A stretch of DNA of 64,000 nt from Sphingomonas sp. HF-S4 (lineage in GTDB: Bacteria; Pseudomonadota; Alphaproteobacteria; Sphingomonadales; Sphingomonadaceae). The DNA lies in the NCBI RefSeq assembly GCF_032911445.1, contig NZ_JAWJEJ010000001.1, positions 682,001 to 746,000 on the forward strand. Direction: 5' to 3'. A program made the translations under genes and the position numbers. Below, piece after piece: positions 42,500 through 51,960 of the stretch (position 1 is its first letter; each line of letters starts with the position of its first letter). The notes beneath the pieces were generated by a model. That model was not told the origin of the DNA and did not search any database. It was given only the letters and a program-made list of their open reading frames with translations.

Positions 42500-45400
42500 A
42501 TGCCCAATCCCCCGAGCTTCACTGCCTTCGCCCCCCCGATCCGTTCCCGCACGCCGCTGCGCGAGACGATCACTCAGGCCTATCGCCGCGCCGAGCCCGA
42601 ATGCCTGACGCCGCTGATCGAGGCCGCGACGCTGCCCGTGCCGATCCGTGCCGCGGCGGAGCAGACCGCGCGTGATCTGATCGCCGCACTGCGCAAGGAA
42701 GGCACCAAGAGCGGCGTCGAGGCGCTTGTCCAGGAATACAGCCTCTCCAGCGAGGAAGGCGTGGCGCTGATGTGCCTCGCTGAGGCGCTGCTGCGAATCC
42801 CCGATGACGCGACGCGCGACGCGCTGATCCGCGACAAGATTGCCGATGGCGACTGGCGCGCCCATCTGGGCGGCAGCCGTTCGCTGTTCGTCAACGCCGC
42901 GACCTGGGGGCTGGTGGTCACCGGCAAGCTGGTCGACAGCGCCGACGACAAGGGGCTGGGCGCTGCGCTCACCCGGCTGATCGCGCGTGCCGGCGAGCCG
43001 GTGATCCGCCGCGGCGTCGATCTGGCGATGCGGATGATGGGCGAGCAGTTCATCACCGGCGAGACGATCGCGGAGGCGCTCAAGCGCGCGCGCAAGGAAG
43101 AGGCGCGAGGCTTCGGCTATAGCTACGACATGCTCGGCGAGGCCGCGGCGACCGCGAAGGACGCGGCGAGCTATTTCGACGACTACACCCAGGCGATCCA
43201 CGCGATCGGCAAGGCGGCGAACAAGCGCGGGATCTACGACGGCCCTGGCATCTCGATCAAGCTCTCGGCGCTGCACCCGCGCTATTCGCGTGCGCAGGCG
43301 GACCGGGTGATCGGCGAACTGCTGCCACGCGTCCAGGCGCTGGCCGTCCTCGCCAAATCCTATGACATCGGCTTCAATATCGATGCCGAGGAGGCGGACC
43401 GGCTCGAACTCTCGCTTGACCTGCTCGAATCGCTCGCGCTCGATCCGGCGCTTGCCGGGTGGAACGGGCTCGGCTTCGTCGTCCAGGCTTACGGCAAGCG
43501 CTGTCCGTTCGTGATCGACTGGATCGTCGACCTTGCCAAGCGCGCCGGGCGGCGGATCATGGTGCGGCTGGTCAAGGGCGCCTATTGGGACGCCGAGATC
43601 AAGCGCGCCCAGGTCGACGGGCTCGCCGACTTCCCGGTCTATACGCGGAAGGTCCACACAGACGTGGCGTACATCGCCTGCGCGCGGAAGCTGCTCGCGG
43701 CGAAGGATGCGATCTTCCCGCAATTCGCGACGCACAACGCGCTGACGCTGGCGACGATCTACCAAATTGCAGGGCCCGACTTCGCAATCGGCGACTATGA
43801 GTTCCAGTGCCTCCACGGGATGGGCGAGCCACTCTATCGCCAGGTCGTCGGCGCCGACGGGCTCGGCCGGCCGTGCCGCATCTATGCGCCGGTGGGGACG
43901 CACGAGAGATTACTCGCCTATCTGGTCCGCCGGCTGCTCGAGAACGGGGCGAACTCGTCCTTCGTCAACCGCGTCGCCGATCCGGACGTGTCGATCGACG
44001 AGCTCGTGGTCGATCCGGTCGAGGCGGTGCGCGCGATGCCGCAGCCCGGCGCCAAGCACGACGCGATCGCGCTGCCCGCCGATCTCTATCCCGATCGCCG
44101 CAACTCAAAGGGCATCGACCTGTCGAACGAGAGCGCGCTCTCGGCGCTGAGCGACGCACTCAAGGAGAGTGCGGAAGTGAAGTGGCGTGCCGAGGCGGGC
44201 GAGGGCACCGAGCGCCAGGTGCGTAACCCGGCCGATCATCGCGATGTCGTCGGCAAGGTGGTGGAGCTGGCCCCTGCGGCTGCCACTGCCGCGGTGGCCC
44301 GTGCCGCGATTTCGGGCTGGGCTTCGGTGCCGGTCGAGGACCGCGCGGCGATGCTCGAGCGCGCCGCCGATGCGATGGAGGCGCGGATGCCGGTGCTGAT
44401 CGGCCTGACGATCCGCGAGGCGGGCAAGTCCGCCGCGAATGCGATCGCCGAGGTGCGCGAGGCCGTGGACTTCCTGCGCTATTACGCAGTCCAGGCGCGG
44501 ACGCTCGGCGATCGGCAGCCGCTCGGCCCGGTGGTGTGCATCAGCCCGTGGAACTTCCCGCTGGCGATCTTCACGGGCCAGGTCGCTGCGGCCTTGGTCG
44601 CGGGCAATCCGGTGCTCGCCAAGCCTGCCGAGGAAACGCCGCTGATCGCCGCCGCGGCCGTGCGCCTGCTCCATGACGCCGGTGTCCCCGCCGATGCGCT
44701 CCAGCTCGTCCCAGGTGATGGCGCGATCGGCGCTGCCTTGGTCGGCGCGGCCGAAACCGCCGGGGTGATGTTCACCGGCTCGACCGAAGTCGCGCGGCTG
44801 ATCCAGAAGCAGCTTTCCGAACGCCTCTCGGCCGAGGGCAAGCCGATCCCGCTGATCGCCGAAACCGGCGGGCAGAATGCGATGATCGTCGATTCCTCGG
44901 CGCTCGCCGAACAGGTTGTGGGCGACGTGATCGCCTCGGCGTTCGACAGTGCGGGCCAGCGCTGCTCGGCACTGCGCATCCTCTGCCTCCAGGAGGAAGT
45001 CGCCGAGCGCACGCTGGCGATGCTCAAGGGTGCGCTGGAGGAGCTGCGTGTCGGCAATACCGAGCGGCTCGCGGTCGATATCGGCCCGGTGATCACTGCC
45101 GAGGCCAAGGCCAATATCGACAAGCACATCGCGGCGATGCGCGCGCGCGGCCACCGCGTCGAGCAGCAGGCGCTGCTCCCCGAGACTGCGCACGGCACTT
45201 TCGTGCCGCCGACGATTATCGAGATGAACGACCTTTCCGATCTCGAGCGCGAAGTATTCGGCCCGGTACTCCACGTCATCCGCTACAAGCGCGACGGGCT
45301 CGATGCGCTGATCGATGCGATCAACGCCACCGGCTATGGGCTGACCTTCGGGCTACACACCCGGCTCGACGAAACGATCGCCGAGGTCACTGGCCGGATC

Positions 45401-46105
45401 AAGGCGGGCAACCTCTACATCAACCGCAACGTCATCGGCGCGATCGTCGGCGTCCAGCCGTTCGGCGGGCGCGGGCTTTCGGGGACCGGGCCCAAGGCAG
45501 GCGGGCCGCTGTATCTGCCGAGGCTGGTGCGCGACGCCGCCCCGACCATGCAGGGCGATGCCGAGGTGGATTCGGCGCTCGCCGACTTCGCCGCCTGGCT
45601 CGAGGGGAAGGGCGACAAGGCGGCGGCGATGCTCGCGCTCCAGCTCGATGCCGCTTCGCCGCTTGGCCGCGAAGTCGAGCTTCCCGGGCCGGTGGGCGAG
45701 CGCAACCTCTATGCGCTGCATCCGCGCGGCACGATCCTGCTCGCGTCGGTGACCAACGCCGGGCTGTTCCACCAACTCGCCGCGGCGCTGGCGACCGGCA
45801 ACGACGTGCTGATCGAAGGCGACGCCTCGGCACTCGCCGATGCGCCGGCCAGCGTGCGTGCGCGGATTGGAAAAGATGCCGGCCATCTCTCCGGCGCATT
45901 GGCCGAAGGCGAAGGCGAGCAGGTCAAGACGCTGCTCGCGAAGCTAGCCGCGCGGCCGGGCGCGGTGGTGTCGGTCCAGTCGGCTTCGAGCGAGGCACTG
46001 GCGCGGCCCGATGCCTACAGCCTCGCCTTGCTGATCGAGGAGGTATCGATCTCGATCAATACCACTGCGGCCGGCGGCAATGCCAGCCTGATGATGCTAG
46101 GCTAA
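42500..46105 (+). CDS. putA: Bifunctional proline dehydrogenase/P5C dehydrogenase PutA
   Basis: 1201 residues. It oxidises proline to glutamate in two steps. The N-terminal part (about 1-540) has the helical arm and FAD barrel (YDGPGISIKLSALHPRY, GFNIDAEEADRLELSLDLLE, VRLVKGAYWDAEIKRAQ, THNALTLA). The P5C dehydrogenase part has FTGSTEVARLI, the base in LIAETGGQNAMIVDSS and the nucleophile C822 (GQRCSALR). A C-terminal ALDH-like scaffold domain follows. No ribbon-helix-helix at the N-terminus, so it does not self-regulate; the divergent PutR-like protein does. Confidence 0.97.
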   Translation: MPNPPSFTAFAPPIRSRTPLRETITQAYRRAEPECLTPLIEAATLPVPIRAAAEQTARDLIAALRKEGTKSGVEALVQEYSLSSEEGVALMCLAEALLRIPDDATRDALIRDKIADGDWRAHLGGSRSLFVNAATWGLVVTGKLVDSADDKGLGAALTRLIARAGEPVIRRGVDLAMRMMGEQFITGETIAEALKRARKEEARGFGYSYDMLGEAAATAKDAASYFDDYTQAIHAIGKAANKRGIYDGPGISIKLSALHPRYSRAQADRVIGELLPRVQALAVLAKSYDIGFNIDAEEADRLELSLDLLESLALDPALAGWNGLGFVVQAYGKRCPFVIDWIVDLAKRAGRRIMVRLVKGAYWDAEIKRAQVDGLADFPVYTRKVHTDVAYIACARKLLAAKDAIFPQFATHNALTLATIYQIAGPDFAIGDYEFQCLHGMGEPLYRQVVGADGLGRPCRIYAPVGTHERLLAYLVRRLLENGANSSFVNRVADPDVSIDELVVDPVEAVRAMPQPGAKHDAIALPADLYPDRRNSKGIDLSNESALSALSDALKESAEVKWRAEAGEGTERQVRNPADHRDVVGKVVELAPAAATAAVARAAISGWASVPVEDRAAMLERAADAMEARMPVLIGLTIREAGKSAANAIAEVREAVDFLRYYAVQARTLGDRQPLGPVVCISPWNFPLAIFTGQVAAALVAGNPVLAKPAEETPLIAAAAVRLLHDAGVPADALQLVPGDGAIGAALVGAAETAGVMFTGSTEVARLIQKQLSERLSAEGKPIPLIAETGGQNAMIVDSSALAEQVVGDVIASAFDSAGQRCSALRILCLQEEVAERTLAMLKGALEELRVGNTERLAVDIGPVITAEAKANIDKHIAAMRARGHRVEQQALLPETAHGTFVPPTIIEMNDLSDLEREVFGPVLHVIRYKRDGLDALIDAINATGYGLTFGLHTRLDETIAEVTGRIKAGNLYINRNVIGAIVGVQPFGGRGLSGTGPKAGGPLYLPRLVRDAAPTMQGDAEVDSALADFAAWLEGKGDKAAAMLALQLDAASPLGREVELPGPVGERNLYALHPRGTILLASVTNAGLFHQLAAALATGNDVLIEGDASALADAPASVRARIGKDAGHLSGALAEGEGEQVKTLLAKLAARPGAVVSVQSASSEALARPDAYSLALLIEEVSISINTTAAGGNASLMMLG

Positions 46106-46117
46106 CCTTACCTAATT

Positions 46118-46260
46118 CCCCTCCCTGGAAGGGAGGGGCAAGGGTGGGTTTAGCGTCGGACAGGGCTCGATGCCCTGACCGGCGCTTTGGTACTTGGCGA
46201 TGAATCTTTTGGCGCGCAGACGCGCGCACCCACCCCCAGCCCCTCCCTTGCAGGGAGGGG
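46118..46260. repeat. Intergenic repeat with inverted ends, compact copy
   Basis: The block is bounded by hairpins CCCCTCCCT/AGGGAGGGG at 46118-46138 and 46240-46260. The inner ends, AGGGAGGGGC ... GTGGGT (46130-46149) and ACCCAC ... CCCCTCCCT (46228-46248), are inverted repeats of each other. It shares GTGGGTTTAG (46144-46153) and GCGCGC-AGAC-GCGCGC-ACCCACCC (46212-46235) with the block at 7981-8287. It lies between the convergent putA and MFS stops. Confidence 0.75.
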
Positions 46261-46280
46261 AGGTTCTGGGCGCGTGGGCG

Positions 46281-47588
46281 CTACTTCGCGGCCCGCGGCA
46301 ACAGCACGATCATCGCCGCGGCGATCAGCCCGCCGATCCCCATCACCAGCGACACGGTAAGCAGCCCGCTGCCGCTCGCGAACAGCGCCCCGGCGACCAG
46401 CGGTCCCGCCGCCGATCCGCCGCGGCCGATGCCGATGACGAAGCCGGTCCCGCTCGCGCGCAGGGCTGCGGGATAGGTCTGGGCCAGCAGCGGGTACATG
46501 CCCACCACGCCGGCGTTGACGAAGAACCCCGCGCACGCGACCGCCAGCGACATCGCGGTCAGGTCGCGCATCCCCAGCCCAAACACCCCGATCGCGGCGA
46601 ACCCCACCAGCATCGCCCCGCCGACCAGCGGCCGGATCGGCACGCGCTGGCTGGCGAGGCCGATCGCCAGCGCGCCGAGCAGATTGCCGACATTGGCGGC
46701 GACCAGCACATGCCCCGCCTGCGCCGCGTCGAACCCCATGTCGACGACGATCTTGGGCACCCATTTCTGGATGTAGTAGAACAAGGTGATCTGCGCGAAA
46801 TAGGCGAGCGTCAGCAGGATCGTCGGGGTGCGATAGTCGCCCGAGAACAGCGCGAGGATCGAGGGCTTGGCCTGGACCGGCGGCGGCGCGGGGAGGTCGG
46901 CGATCGGCGCGCGGCCCAACCGGGCGAGCGTGCGGTTCACCCCTGCCAGCGCGTTTGCCGGCCGGCGGGCGATCAGCGAGTCGATCGATTCGGGCAGCAG
47001 GAACCAGGCGAGCGGCAGCGCGACCACGGTCATCGCGCCGCCGAACAGGAATACCGAGCGCCAGTCGCCGCTGCCCGCGAGCAGTTCCGAGGCGACCAGC
47101 CCGCCCAGGATCGCGCCGGTCGAATAGCCGGCAATGTTGAGCACGACGTTGAGCCCGCGGCGGCGATCGTTCGAGAATTCGGCGACCATCGCGCTGGTCG
47201 CCGAGAGCATCCCGCCGATCCCGAGGCCGGTGAGCAGCCGCACGCCCGACAGCATCGCCACCCCGGTCGCCTGCGACGCGGCTAGCATGCCGACTGCCAT
47301 CACGCACAGGCAGGCGAGGATCGTCGGGCGCCGCCCGATTCGATCGGCGACGTTGCCGATCAGCACCGATCCCGCGGCCATCCCGAACAATTCCATCGAC
47401 AGCACGACGCCGAGCATCGCCTTGTCGATCTTCCATTCGGCGGCGATGCCGGGGGCGGCGAAGCTGATCGCCAGCACATCGAACCCGTCGAGCGCGTTGA
47501 GCGCGATGCACATCGCGACCACGGCGATCTGCGCCCAATGCATCGGCTGCGCGGCGAGCGCCGCGCGCACGTCGGTTTGCTCGGTCAT
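46281..47588 (-). CDS. MFS transporter, aromatic acid:H+ symporter type
   Basis: 435 residues, twelve helices. Start MTEQTDVRAAL with GGAGAGGAA upstream. LDGFDVLAISFAAPGIAAEW, NVADRIGRRPTILACLCVMAVG (the MFS loop 2-3 motif D..GRR) and LTGLGIGGMLSATSAMVAEF with RRGLNVVL are AAHS/PcaK-like marks; the Asp in LDGFD is conserved for aromatic acid transport. It probably imports the acid that the neighbouring catabolic genes degrade. Last gene of the ALDH-SDR-IclR-MFS unit. Confidence 0.9.
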   Translation of the reverse strand: MTEQTDVRAALAAQPMHWAQIAVVAMCIALNALDGFDVLAISFAAPGIAAEWKIDKAMLGVVLSMELFGMAAGSVLIGNVADRIGRRPTILACLCVMAVGMLAASQATGVAMLSGVRLLTGLGIGGMLSATSAMVAEFSNDRRRGLNVVLNIAGYSTGAILGGLVASELLAGSGDWRSVFLFGGAMTVVALPLAWFLLPESIDSLIARRPANALAGVNRTLARLGRAPIADLPAPPPVQAKPSILALFSGDYRTPTILLTLAYFAQITLFYYIQKWVPKIVVDMGFDAAQAGHVLVAANVGNLLGALAIGLASQRVPIRPLVGGAMLVGFAAIGVFGLGMRDLTAMSLAVACAGFFVNAGVVGMYPLLAQTYPAALRASGTGFVIGIGRGGSAAGPLVAGALFASGSGLLTVSLVMGIGGLIAAAMIVLLPRAAK

Positions 47589-47643
47589 GTCATTCCTCTC
47601 CGGAGGGGGCGCCCGTGCCTGCATGGGCCGGGCATTTTGGGTA

Positions 47644-48381
47644 TCAGGGTTTGCGCGCGCTCACATGCCGCGCGACGATCGCGGCGAGGGCAGGGCGCTG
47701 CTCGAGGCAGCGCGAGACCGGGCCGACCACGACGATCGACAGCCGCCGGGCGGGCAGGTGCAGGGGCAGCGCCACGCCGGCGAGATCGGGGGTGTATTCC
47801 GAATTGCTCTGGTGGAAGCCGCGCGCGGCCGCCTCGGCGAGATCGGCCTCGATCCGCTCGGGGTCCATCGGCGTGGTCGCCGAATAGGCGGTGAAGTCGA
47901 TCTTCCGGTAGAGGTTCTGCCGCTCCTCGGCGGGCATCTGCGCGAGCAACGCGCGTCCGGCCGAGCTCGCGTGGATCGGCACCCGGTCGCCGACCTGCGC
48001 GAAATAGCGCACCGGCTGGCGCGATTCCCGCACCGCGACGAACATCGCATGGATGCCCGCGGGCGCCGAGATCGCCACGGTCTCGCCGGTCTCCGCCGCC
48101 ACGTCGCGGAGCAGGCGTTGCAGCTCGGCCGGGAGCGGATCGCCATGCGCGACCTTCTCGGCCAGCTCGAGCCAGCGCGGGCTCGGATAGTGTCCCCCTC
48201 TCGCATGGGGCTCGTAGAGATAGCCCAGGCTCGCCAGCGTGCCGACCAGCTTGAACGCGCTCGATCGCGGCCAGCCGAGATCGTCCGCGATCTCCGCCGC
48301 AGTCGCGGGGCGTTGCCGCTCGGCGAAATATTCGAGGATCTGCAGCGCATTCGCCGCCTGCCGAACGATCGGGTTGGTCAT
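47644..48381 (-). CDS. IclR family transcriptional regulator
   Basis: 245 residues. N-terminal winged helix VRQAANALQILEYFAERQRPATAAEIADDLGWPRSSAFKLVGTLASLGYLY; C-terminal effector domain with GETVAISAPAGIHAMFVAV, VPIHASSAGRALLAQMP and SNSEYTPDLAGVALPL. It is 18 bp downstream of the SDR gene on the same strand and is likely to sense the pathway substrate and act at the palindrome at 50645-50684. Confidence 0.93.
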   Translation of the reverse strand: MTNPIVRQAANALQILEYFAERQRPATAAEIADDLGWPRSSAFKLVGTLASLGYLYEPHARGGHYPSPRWLELAEKVAHGDPLPAELQRLLRDVAAETGETVAISAPAGIHAMFVAVRESRQPVRYFAQVGDRVPIHASSAGRALLAQMPAEERQNLYRKIDFTAYSATTPMDPERIEADLAEAAARGFHQSNSEYTPDLAGVALPLHLPARRLSIVVVGPVSRCLEQRPALAAIVARHVSARKP

Positions 48382-48399
48382 CGCCCATCTAGGCCATGC

Positions 48400-49158
48400 T
48401 CAGCGCGCGGTGAAGCCGCCATCGACCGGCAGCGCCACGCCGGTGACGAAGCTCGCTTCGTCCGAGGCCAGCCACAATGCCGCGTCGGCGACTTCGCCTG
48501 GCTTGACCAGCCGCCCCATCGGCACCGCGCCGACCACCTTGGCCTCGTTCGCTGCGGCCTCGGCGGGGTCGCCGCTGCGGCCGGTGAAGCCGAGCTTCAT
48601 CGGCGTGTCGGCGAGGCCCGGACACACCACGTTGACGCGGATGCCGTCCGCCGCCAGCGCCAGCGCCAGCGACTTGCCCAGGCCGACCACGCCGAACTTT
48701 GCCGCCGAATAGATCGGGCTCATCATCGATCCGACCAGCCCCGAGATCGACGACGTGAAGATGATCGATCCGCCGCCGCGCTTGCGCATGTGCGGCGCGA
48801 CCCGGCCAGCACCCAAGGCCGCGGACGTGATGTTGAGGTCGATCGCCTTGCGATAGGCCGTCATGTCGAGATCCTCGACCGACGCGGGACCCGGCATCCC
48901 GGCATGCGCCCACAGGATGTCTGCGCCGCCCAGCGCCGCCACGCCCTGGTCGATGCTGTCCAGCGCGCCCTGCTCGGTCGCGAGATCGGCGGCGATCGTG
49001 TGGACGCCTTCGAATTCCGCGGCCAACGCCTTCAACGCTGCCGGATCGATGTCGATCGCCGCCACCTGCGCGCCTTCGCGCACGAAGCGTTCGACGCCGG
49101 CGCGTCCCATCCCCGAAGCGGCGGCGGTGACGATGGCGAGCTTGCCCTGCAGGCGCAT
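48400..49158 (-). CDS. SDR family dehydrogenase
   Basis: 252 residues, classical SDR. Coenzyme site KLAIVTAAASGMGRAGVERF (TAAASGMG instead of TGxxxGIG), ADLATEQ, the N-A-G-like LWAHAGMPG, catalytic SSISGL, YSAAKFG and the CPGLADTP loop; typical end FVTGVALPVDGGFTAR. It oxidises a hydroxyl group to a ketone or the reverse. It starts 11 bp after the ALDH stop. The frame is open far upstream inside ALDH, but ATG 49158 gives the family N-terminus. Confidence 0.92.
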   Translation of the reverse strand: MRLQGKLAIVTAAASGMGRAGVERFVREGAQVAAIDIDPAALKALAAEFEGVHTIAADLATEQGALDSIDQGVAALGGADILWAHAGMPGPASVEDLDMTAYRKAIDLNITSAALGAGRVAPHMRKRGGGSIIFTSSISGLVGSMMSPIYSAAKFGVVGLGKSLALALAADGIRVNVVCPGLADTPMKLGFTGRSGDPAEAAANEAKVVGAVPMGRLVKPGEVADAALWLASDEASFVTGVALPVDGGFTAR

Positions 49159-49169
49159 GATTCTGGTCC

Positions 49170-50633
49170 TCAGTTCGCGAAGGGATCGGCGAATTTGCCG
49201 GTGGTCGAGACGATCGTGGTCTTGGTCTCGAGATAGTCGTCGAGCGCATCCACGCCGTTCTCGCGGCCCCAGCCGCTCGACTTCACCCCGCCATAGGGGG
49301 TGGACCAGCGGATGTAGCGATAGGTGTTGACCCAGACCATGCCGGCCTCGATCCGCGCCGCGACGCGGTGCGCGCGGCCGACATCGCCGGTCCACAGGCC
49401 GGCGGCGAGGCCATAGGGCGTGCCGTTGGCGATCGCGACTGCCTCGTCCTCGCCGTCGAACGGAATGATCGCCGCGACCGGCCCGAAAATCTCTTCCTGC
49501 GCGATCCGCATGTCCGCGCCGACGCCCGCGAACACGGTGGGCTCGACGAAATAGCCGTCGCCCGCCAGCTGCGTCCCGCCGGTGACCAGCTCGGCGCCTT
49601 CGTCGCGGCCGATCGCGATATAGGACAGCGTCTTGTCGAGCTGCTGCTGGTGCGCCTGCGGCCCCATATGCGTCGCCGGATCCATCGGATTGCCCACCCG
49701 GACGCGCCCGGCATTGCGGCGGAAGCCCTCGACCACCTGGTCGTAGATCGGCCGTTCGACCAGGATGCGCGAGCCCAGCGCGCAGCTCTGCCCGCACAGC
49801 GCCCAGGCCGATCCGGTCGCGGCGTTGAGCGCGTTCTCGATATCGGCATCGGCGAAAAGGATGTGCGGCGCCTTGCCGCCAAGCTCGAAGCTGAACTTCT
49901 TGAGCGTGTCGGCACCGGTCTTGAGGATCGTCTTGGCAGTCTCGCCCTCGCCGGTGAAGGCCACTTTATTCACCCCTGGATGCGCCACCAAGTGCGCCCC
50001 CGCCGTGACTCCGTCACCCGGCACGATGTTGATCACGCCCGGCGGGAACCCGGCTTCCTCGAACAGCCGGCCCAACGCCAGCGACGAGGCCGGAGTCTGC
50101 TCGGCGGGCTTGAGCACCACGGTGCACCCTGCCGCCAGCGCAGGGCCGAGCTTCCACGCCGCCGCCATCAGCGGCACGTTCCACGGGGTGATCGTCCCCA
50201 CCACGCCCACCGCCGAGCGCGTGGTGAAGGCATGGACGCTGTCGTCCATCGGGATCGTGTGCCCGCCTTGCTTGTCGGCGAGCGAGGCGAACCAGTGATA
50301 ATATTGCGCGTGCATGCCGATATCGCCGCGCGATTCGCGGATGGCCCGGCCATTGTCCTGCGTCTCGATCCGCGCGAGCGCATCGACCTGCGTCGCGTAG
50401 AGATCGGCGAACTTCCGGATCAGCGCGGCGCGTTCCCACGGCGCCATCCGGCCCCAGCGTCCCTCGAACGCCTCGCGCGCCGCGGCCACCGCGCGGTCGA
50501 TGTCCCTGGGCCCGCCATAGGCCACGTCGCCCCAGGGCTTGCCCGTCGCGGGGTCGATGCTCGGGCGGACGCCGCCGTCGATCGGCGCAACCCATTCGCC
50601 GCCGATGAACAGCCGGTCGAAACGATACTCCAC
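49170..50633 (-). CDS. Aldehyde dehydrogenase
   Basis: 487 residues from GTG 50633, chosen because GGAGAG lies 6 bases before it and the protein then starts VEYRFDRLFIGGEWV; two upstream ATGs (50663, 50675) would place the start inside the operator. Catalytic Glu in FELGGKAPHIL and Cys in CGQSCALGSRI, NAD site FTGEGETAKTI and ITPWNVPLMAAAWK. It oxidises an aldehyde intermediate to the acid. First gene of the minus-strand unit ALDH-SDR-IclR-MFS. Confidence 0.93.
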   Translation of the reverse strand: MEYRFDRLFIGGEWVAPIDGGVRPSIDPATGKPWGDVAYGGPRDIDRAVAAAREAFEGRWGRMAPWERAALIRKFADLYATQVDALARIETQDNGRAIRESRGDIGMHAQYYHWFASLADKQGGHTIPMDDSVHAFTTRSAVGVVGTITPWNVPLMAAAWKLGPALAAGCTVVLKPAEQTPASSLALGRLFEEAGFPPGVINIVPGDGVTAGAHLVAHPGVNKVAFTGEGETAKTILKTGADTLKKFSFELGGKAPHILFADADIENALNAATGSAWALCGQSCALGSRILVERPIYDQVVEGFRRNAGRVRVGNPMDPATHMGPQAHQQQLDKTLSYIAIGRDEGAELVTGGTQLAGDGYFVEPTVFAGVGADMRIAQEEIFGPVAAIIPFDGEDEAVAIANGTPYGLAAGLWTGDVGRAHRVAARIEAGMVWVNTYRYIRWSTPYGGVKSSGWGRENGVDALDDYLETKTTIVSTTGKFADPFAN

Positions 50634-50644
50634 GCACACTCTCC

Positions 50645-50684
50645 GATTTCTATTTGTGGACATAACTGTCCTCATATGGAAATC
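50645..50684. promoter_or_regulatory. 40-bp composite palindrome in the ALDH/CaiB promoter
   Basis: GATTTC-N7-GGACA-TAAC-TGTCC-N7-GAAATC. The inner dyad (50658-50671) and the outer dyad (50645-50650 with 50679-50684) have exactly the same centre. It lies between the divergent ALDH and CoA-transferase starts, 12 and 29 bp from them, and is the natural candidate site for the IclR regulator. Confidence 0.65.
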
Positions 50685-50712
50685 AGTGTCAACGAAAATC
50701 GGGAGGGTCGCC

Positions 50713-51900
50713 GTGCTGCCGCTGTTGAAGGGTATCCGTGTCGTGGAAGTGGGCGCGGTGGTGCTCGGGCCCTATGCCGGGCAGATCCTCGCCGATCTCG
50801 GCGCCGAGGTAATCAAGGTCGAGCCACTGGAGGGGGACATCGCCCGCCATGCGCATCCCCAGGGGGCTGGCGGCGGCGCGCTGTTCGTCAACAACAACCG
50901 CAACAAGCGGATGCTCGCGATCGACCTCAAGCGTCCCGAAGGGCAGGCGGCGCTGGCGAAGCTGCTCGGCACGGCTGACGTCCTGTTCCACAATATGCGG
51001 CTCGACGCAGCCGAGCGGCTAGGCCTCGGGCCGGATGCGGTGGCGGCGATCAATCCGCGGATCATCCATTGCTCGGCGACCGGGTTCGGCCGCGGCGGGC
51101 GCTATCGTGACCGCCCGGCATTCGACGACATCATCCAGGCCGCGAGCGGGCTCGCCGGGCTCGGCGCGCTCCAGGCCGGGACGCCGCAGTTCGTCCCGAC
51201 GATCGTCGCCGACAAGGTCGCGGCGCTCCATGCGGTCTACGGGATCCTGGCGGCCCTCGTGTCGCGCGAGCGGGGCGGGGAGGGACCGTTCCGCGTCGAA
51301 GTCCCCATGTTCGAGGCGATGGTCGCCTTCCTGATGAACGAGCACCTGTCCGCCGCAACCTTCGCCGAAGAGGGCGCGCCGGGCTATCCCCGGCTGCTTT
51401 CGCCCGATCGCCGCCCGTTCCGCACCGCCGATGGCTGGATCGCGGTGCTGCCCTATACCGAGGCGCAGTGGCGGCGTTTCGTCGAAGAAATCGGGCGCAG
51501 CGACGTAGTGATGCAACCCTGGTTCGCTGCGCCGCAAACCCGCCAGGCGCATGTCGGTGAGCTTTACGCGATCCTCGCCCAGAGCCTGACCGCACGCACC
51601 ACCGATGCGTGGATCGCTGCACTGGAAGCAATCGACGTCCCGTGTTCGCGCATCGCGATGCCCGCCGACCTGCTGACCGACCCGCATCTGGCCGAGATAG
51701 GTTTCTTCGATGTGCCCGATGGTTTCCCGGAAGGCGTGCGCCGCGCGCTGCCCCAGCCGGTGCAATTTCCTGGCATCGCGACGACCGGCGACCTGCCGCC
51801 GCACGCGCTCGGCGCGGACAATCGAGCGGTGCTTGCTGACTGCGGCTATGACAACGCGGCAATCGATGCGCTTATCGCGGCGGGTGTGATCGCGAGTTGA
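50713..51900 (+). CDS. CaiB/BaiF (class III) CoA-transferase
   Basis: 395 residues from GTG 50713, with GGGAGG 7 bases upstream. LPLLKGIRVVEVGAVVLGPYAGQILADLGAEVIKVEPLEGDIAR is the family start, followed by NRNKRMLAIDLKRPEG and the catalytic Asp region RPAFDDIIQAASGLAGL. These enzymes move CoA between carboxylic acids. Divergent from ALDH, sharing the palindrome. It would activate the acid taken up or formed by the cluster; the substrate is unknown and no acyl-CoA dehydrogenase is adjacent. Confidence 0.92.
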   Translation: MLPLLKGIRVVEVGAVVLGPYAGQILADLGAEVIKVEPLEGDIARHAHPQGAGGGALFVNNNRNKRMLAIDLKRPEGQAALAKLLGTADVLFHNMRLDAAERLGLGPDAVAAINPRIIHCSATGFGRGGRYRDRPAFDDIIQAASGLAGLGALQAGTPQFVPTIVADKVAALHAVYGILAALVSRERGGEGPFRVEVPMFEAMVAFLMNEHLSAATFAEEGAPGYPRLLSPDRRPFRTADGWIAVLPYTEAQWRRFVEEIGRSDVVMQPWFAAPQTRQAHVGELYAILAQSLTARTTDAWIAALEAIDVPCSRIAMPADLLTDPHLAEIGFFDVPDGFPEGVRRALPQPVQFPGIATTGDLPPHALGADNRAVLADCGYDNAAIDALIAAGVIAS

Positions 51901-51960
51901 GCTGCGGAGTTCCGGACCAGAGCACTGAACCGCGGAGTGGAGCGAGTAGGCGCCACATGC

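Noticed and set aside
47134..49236. 700-codon plus-strand frame across the MFS, IclR and SDR genes
   Set aside because: It crosses three well-recognised minus-strand genes and has no domain of its own.
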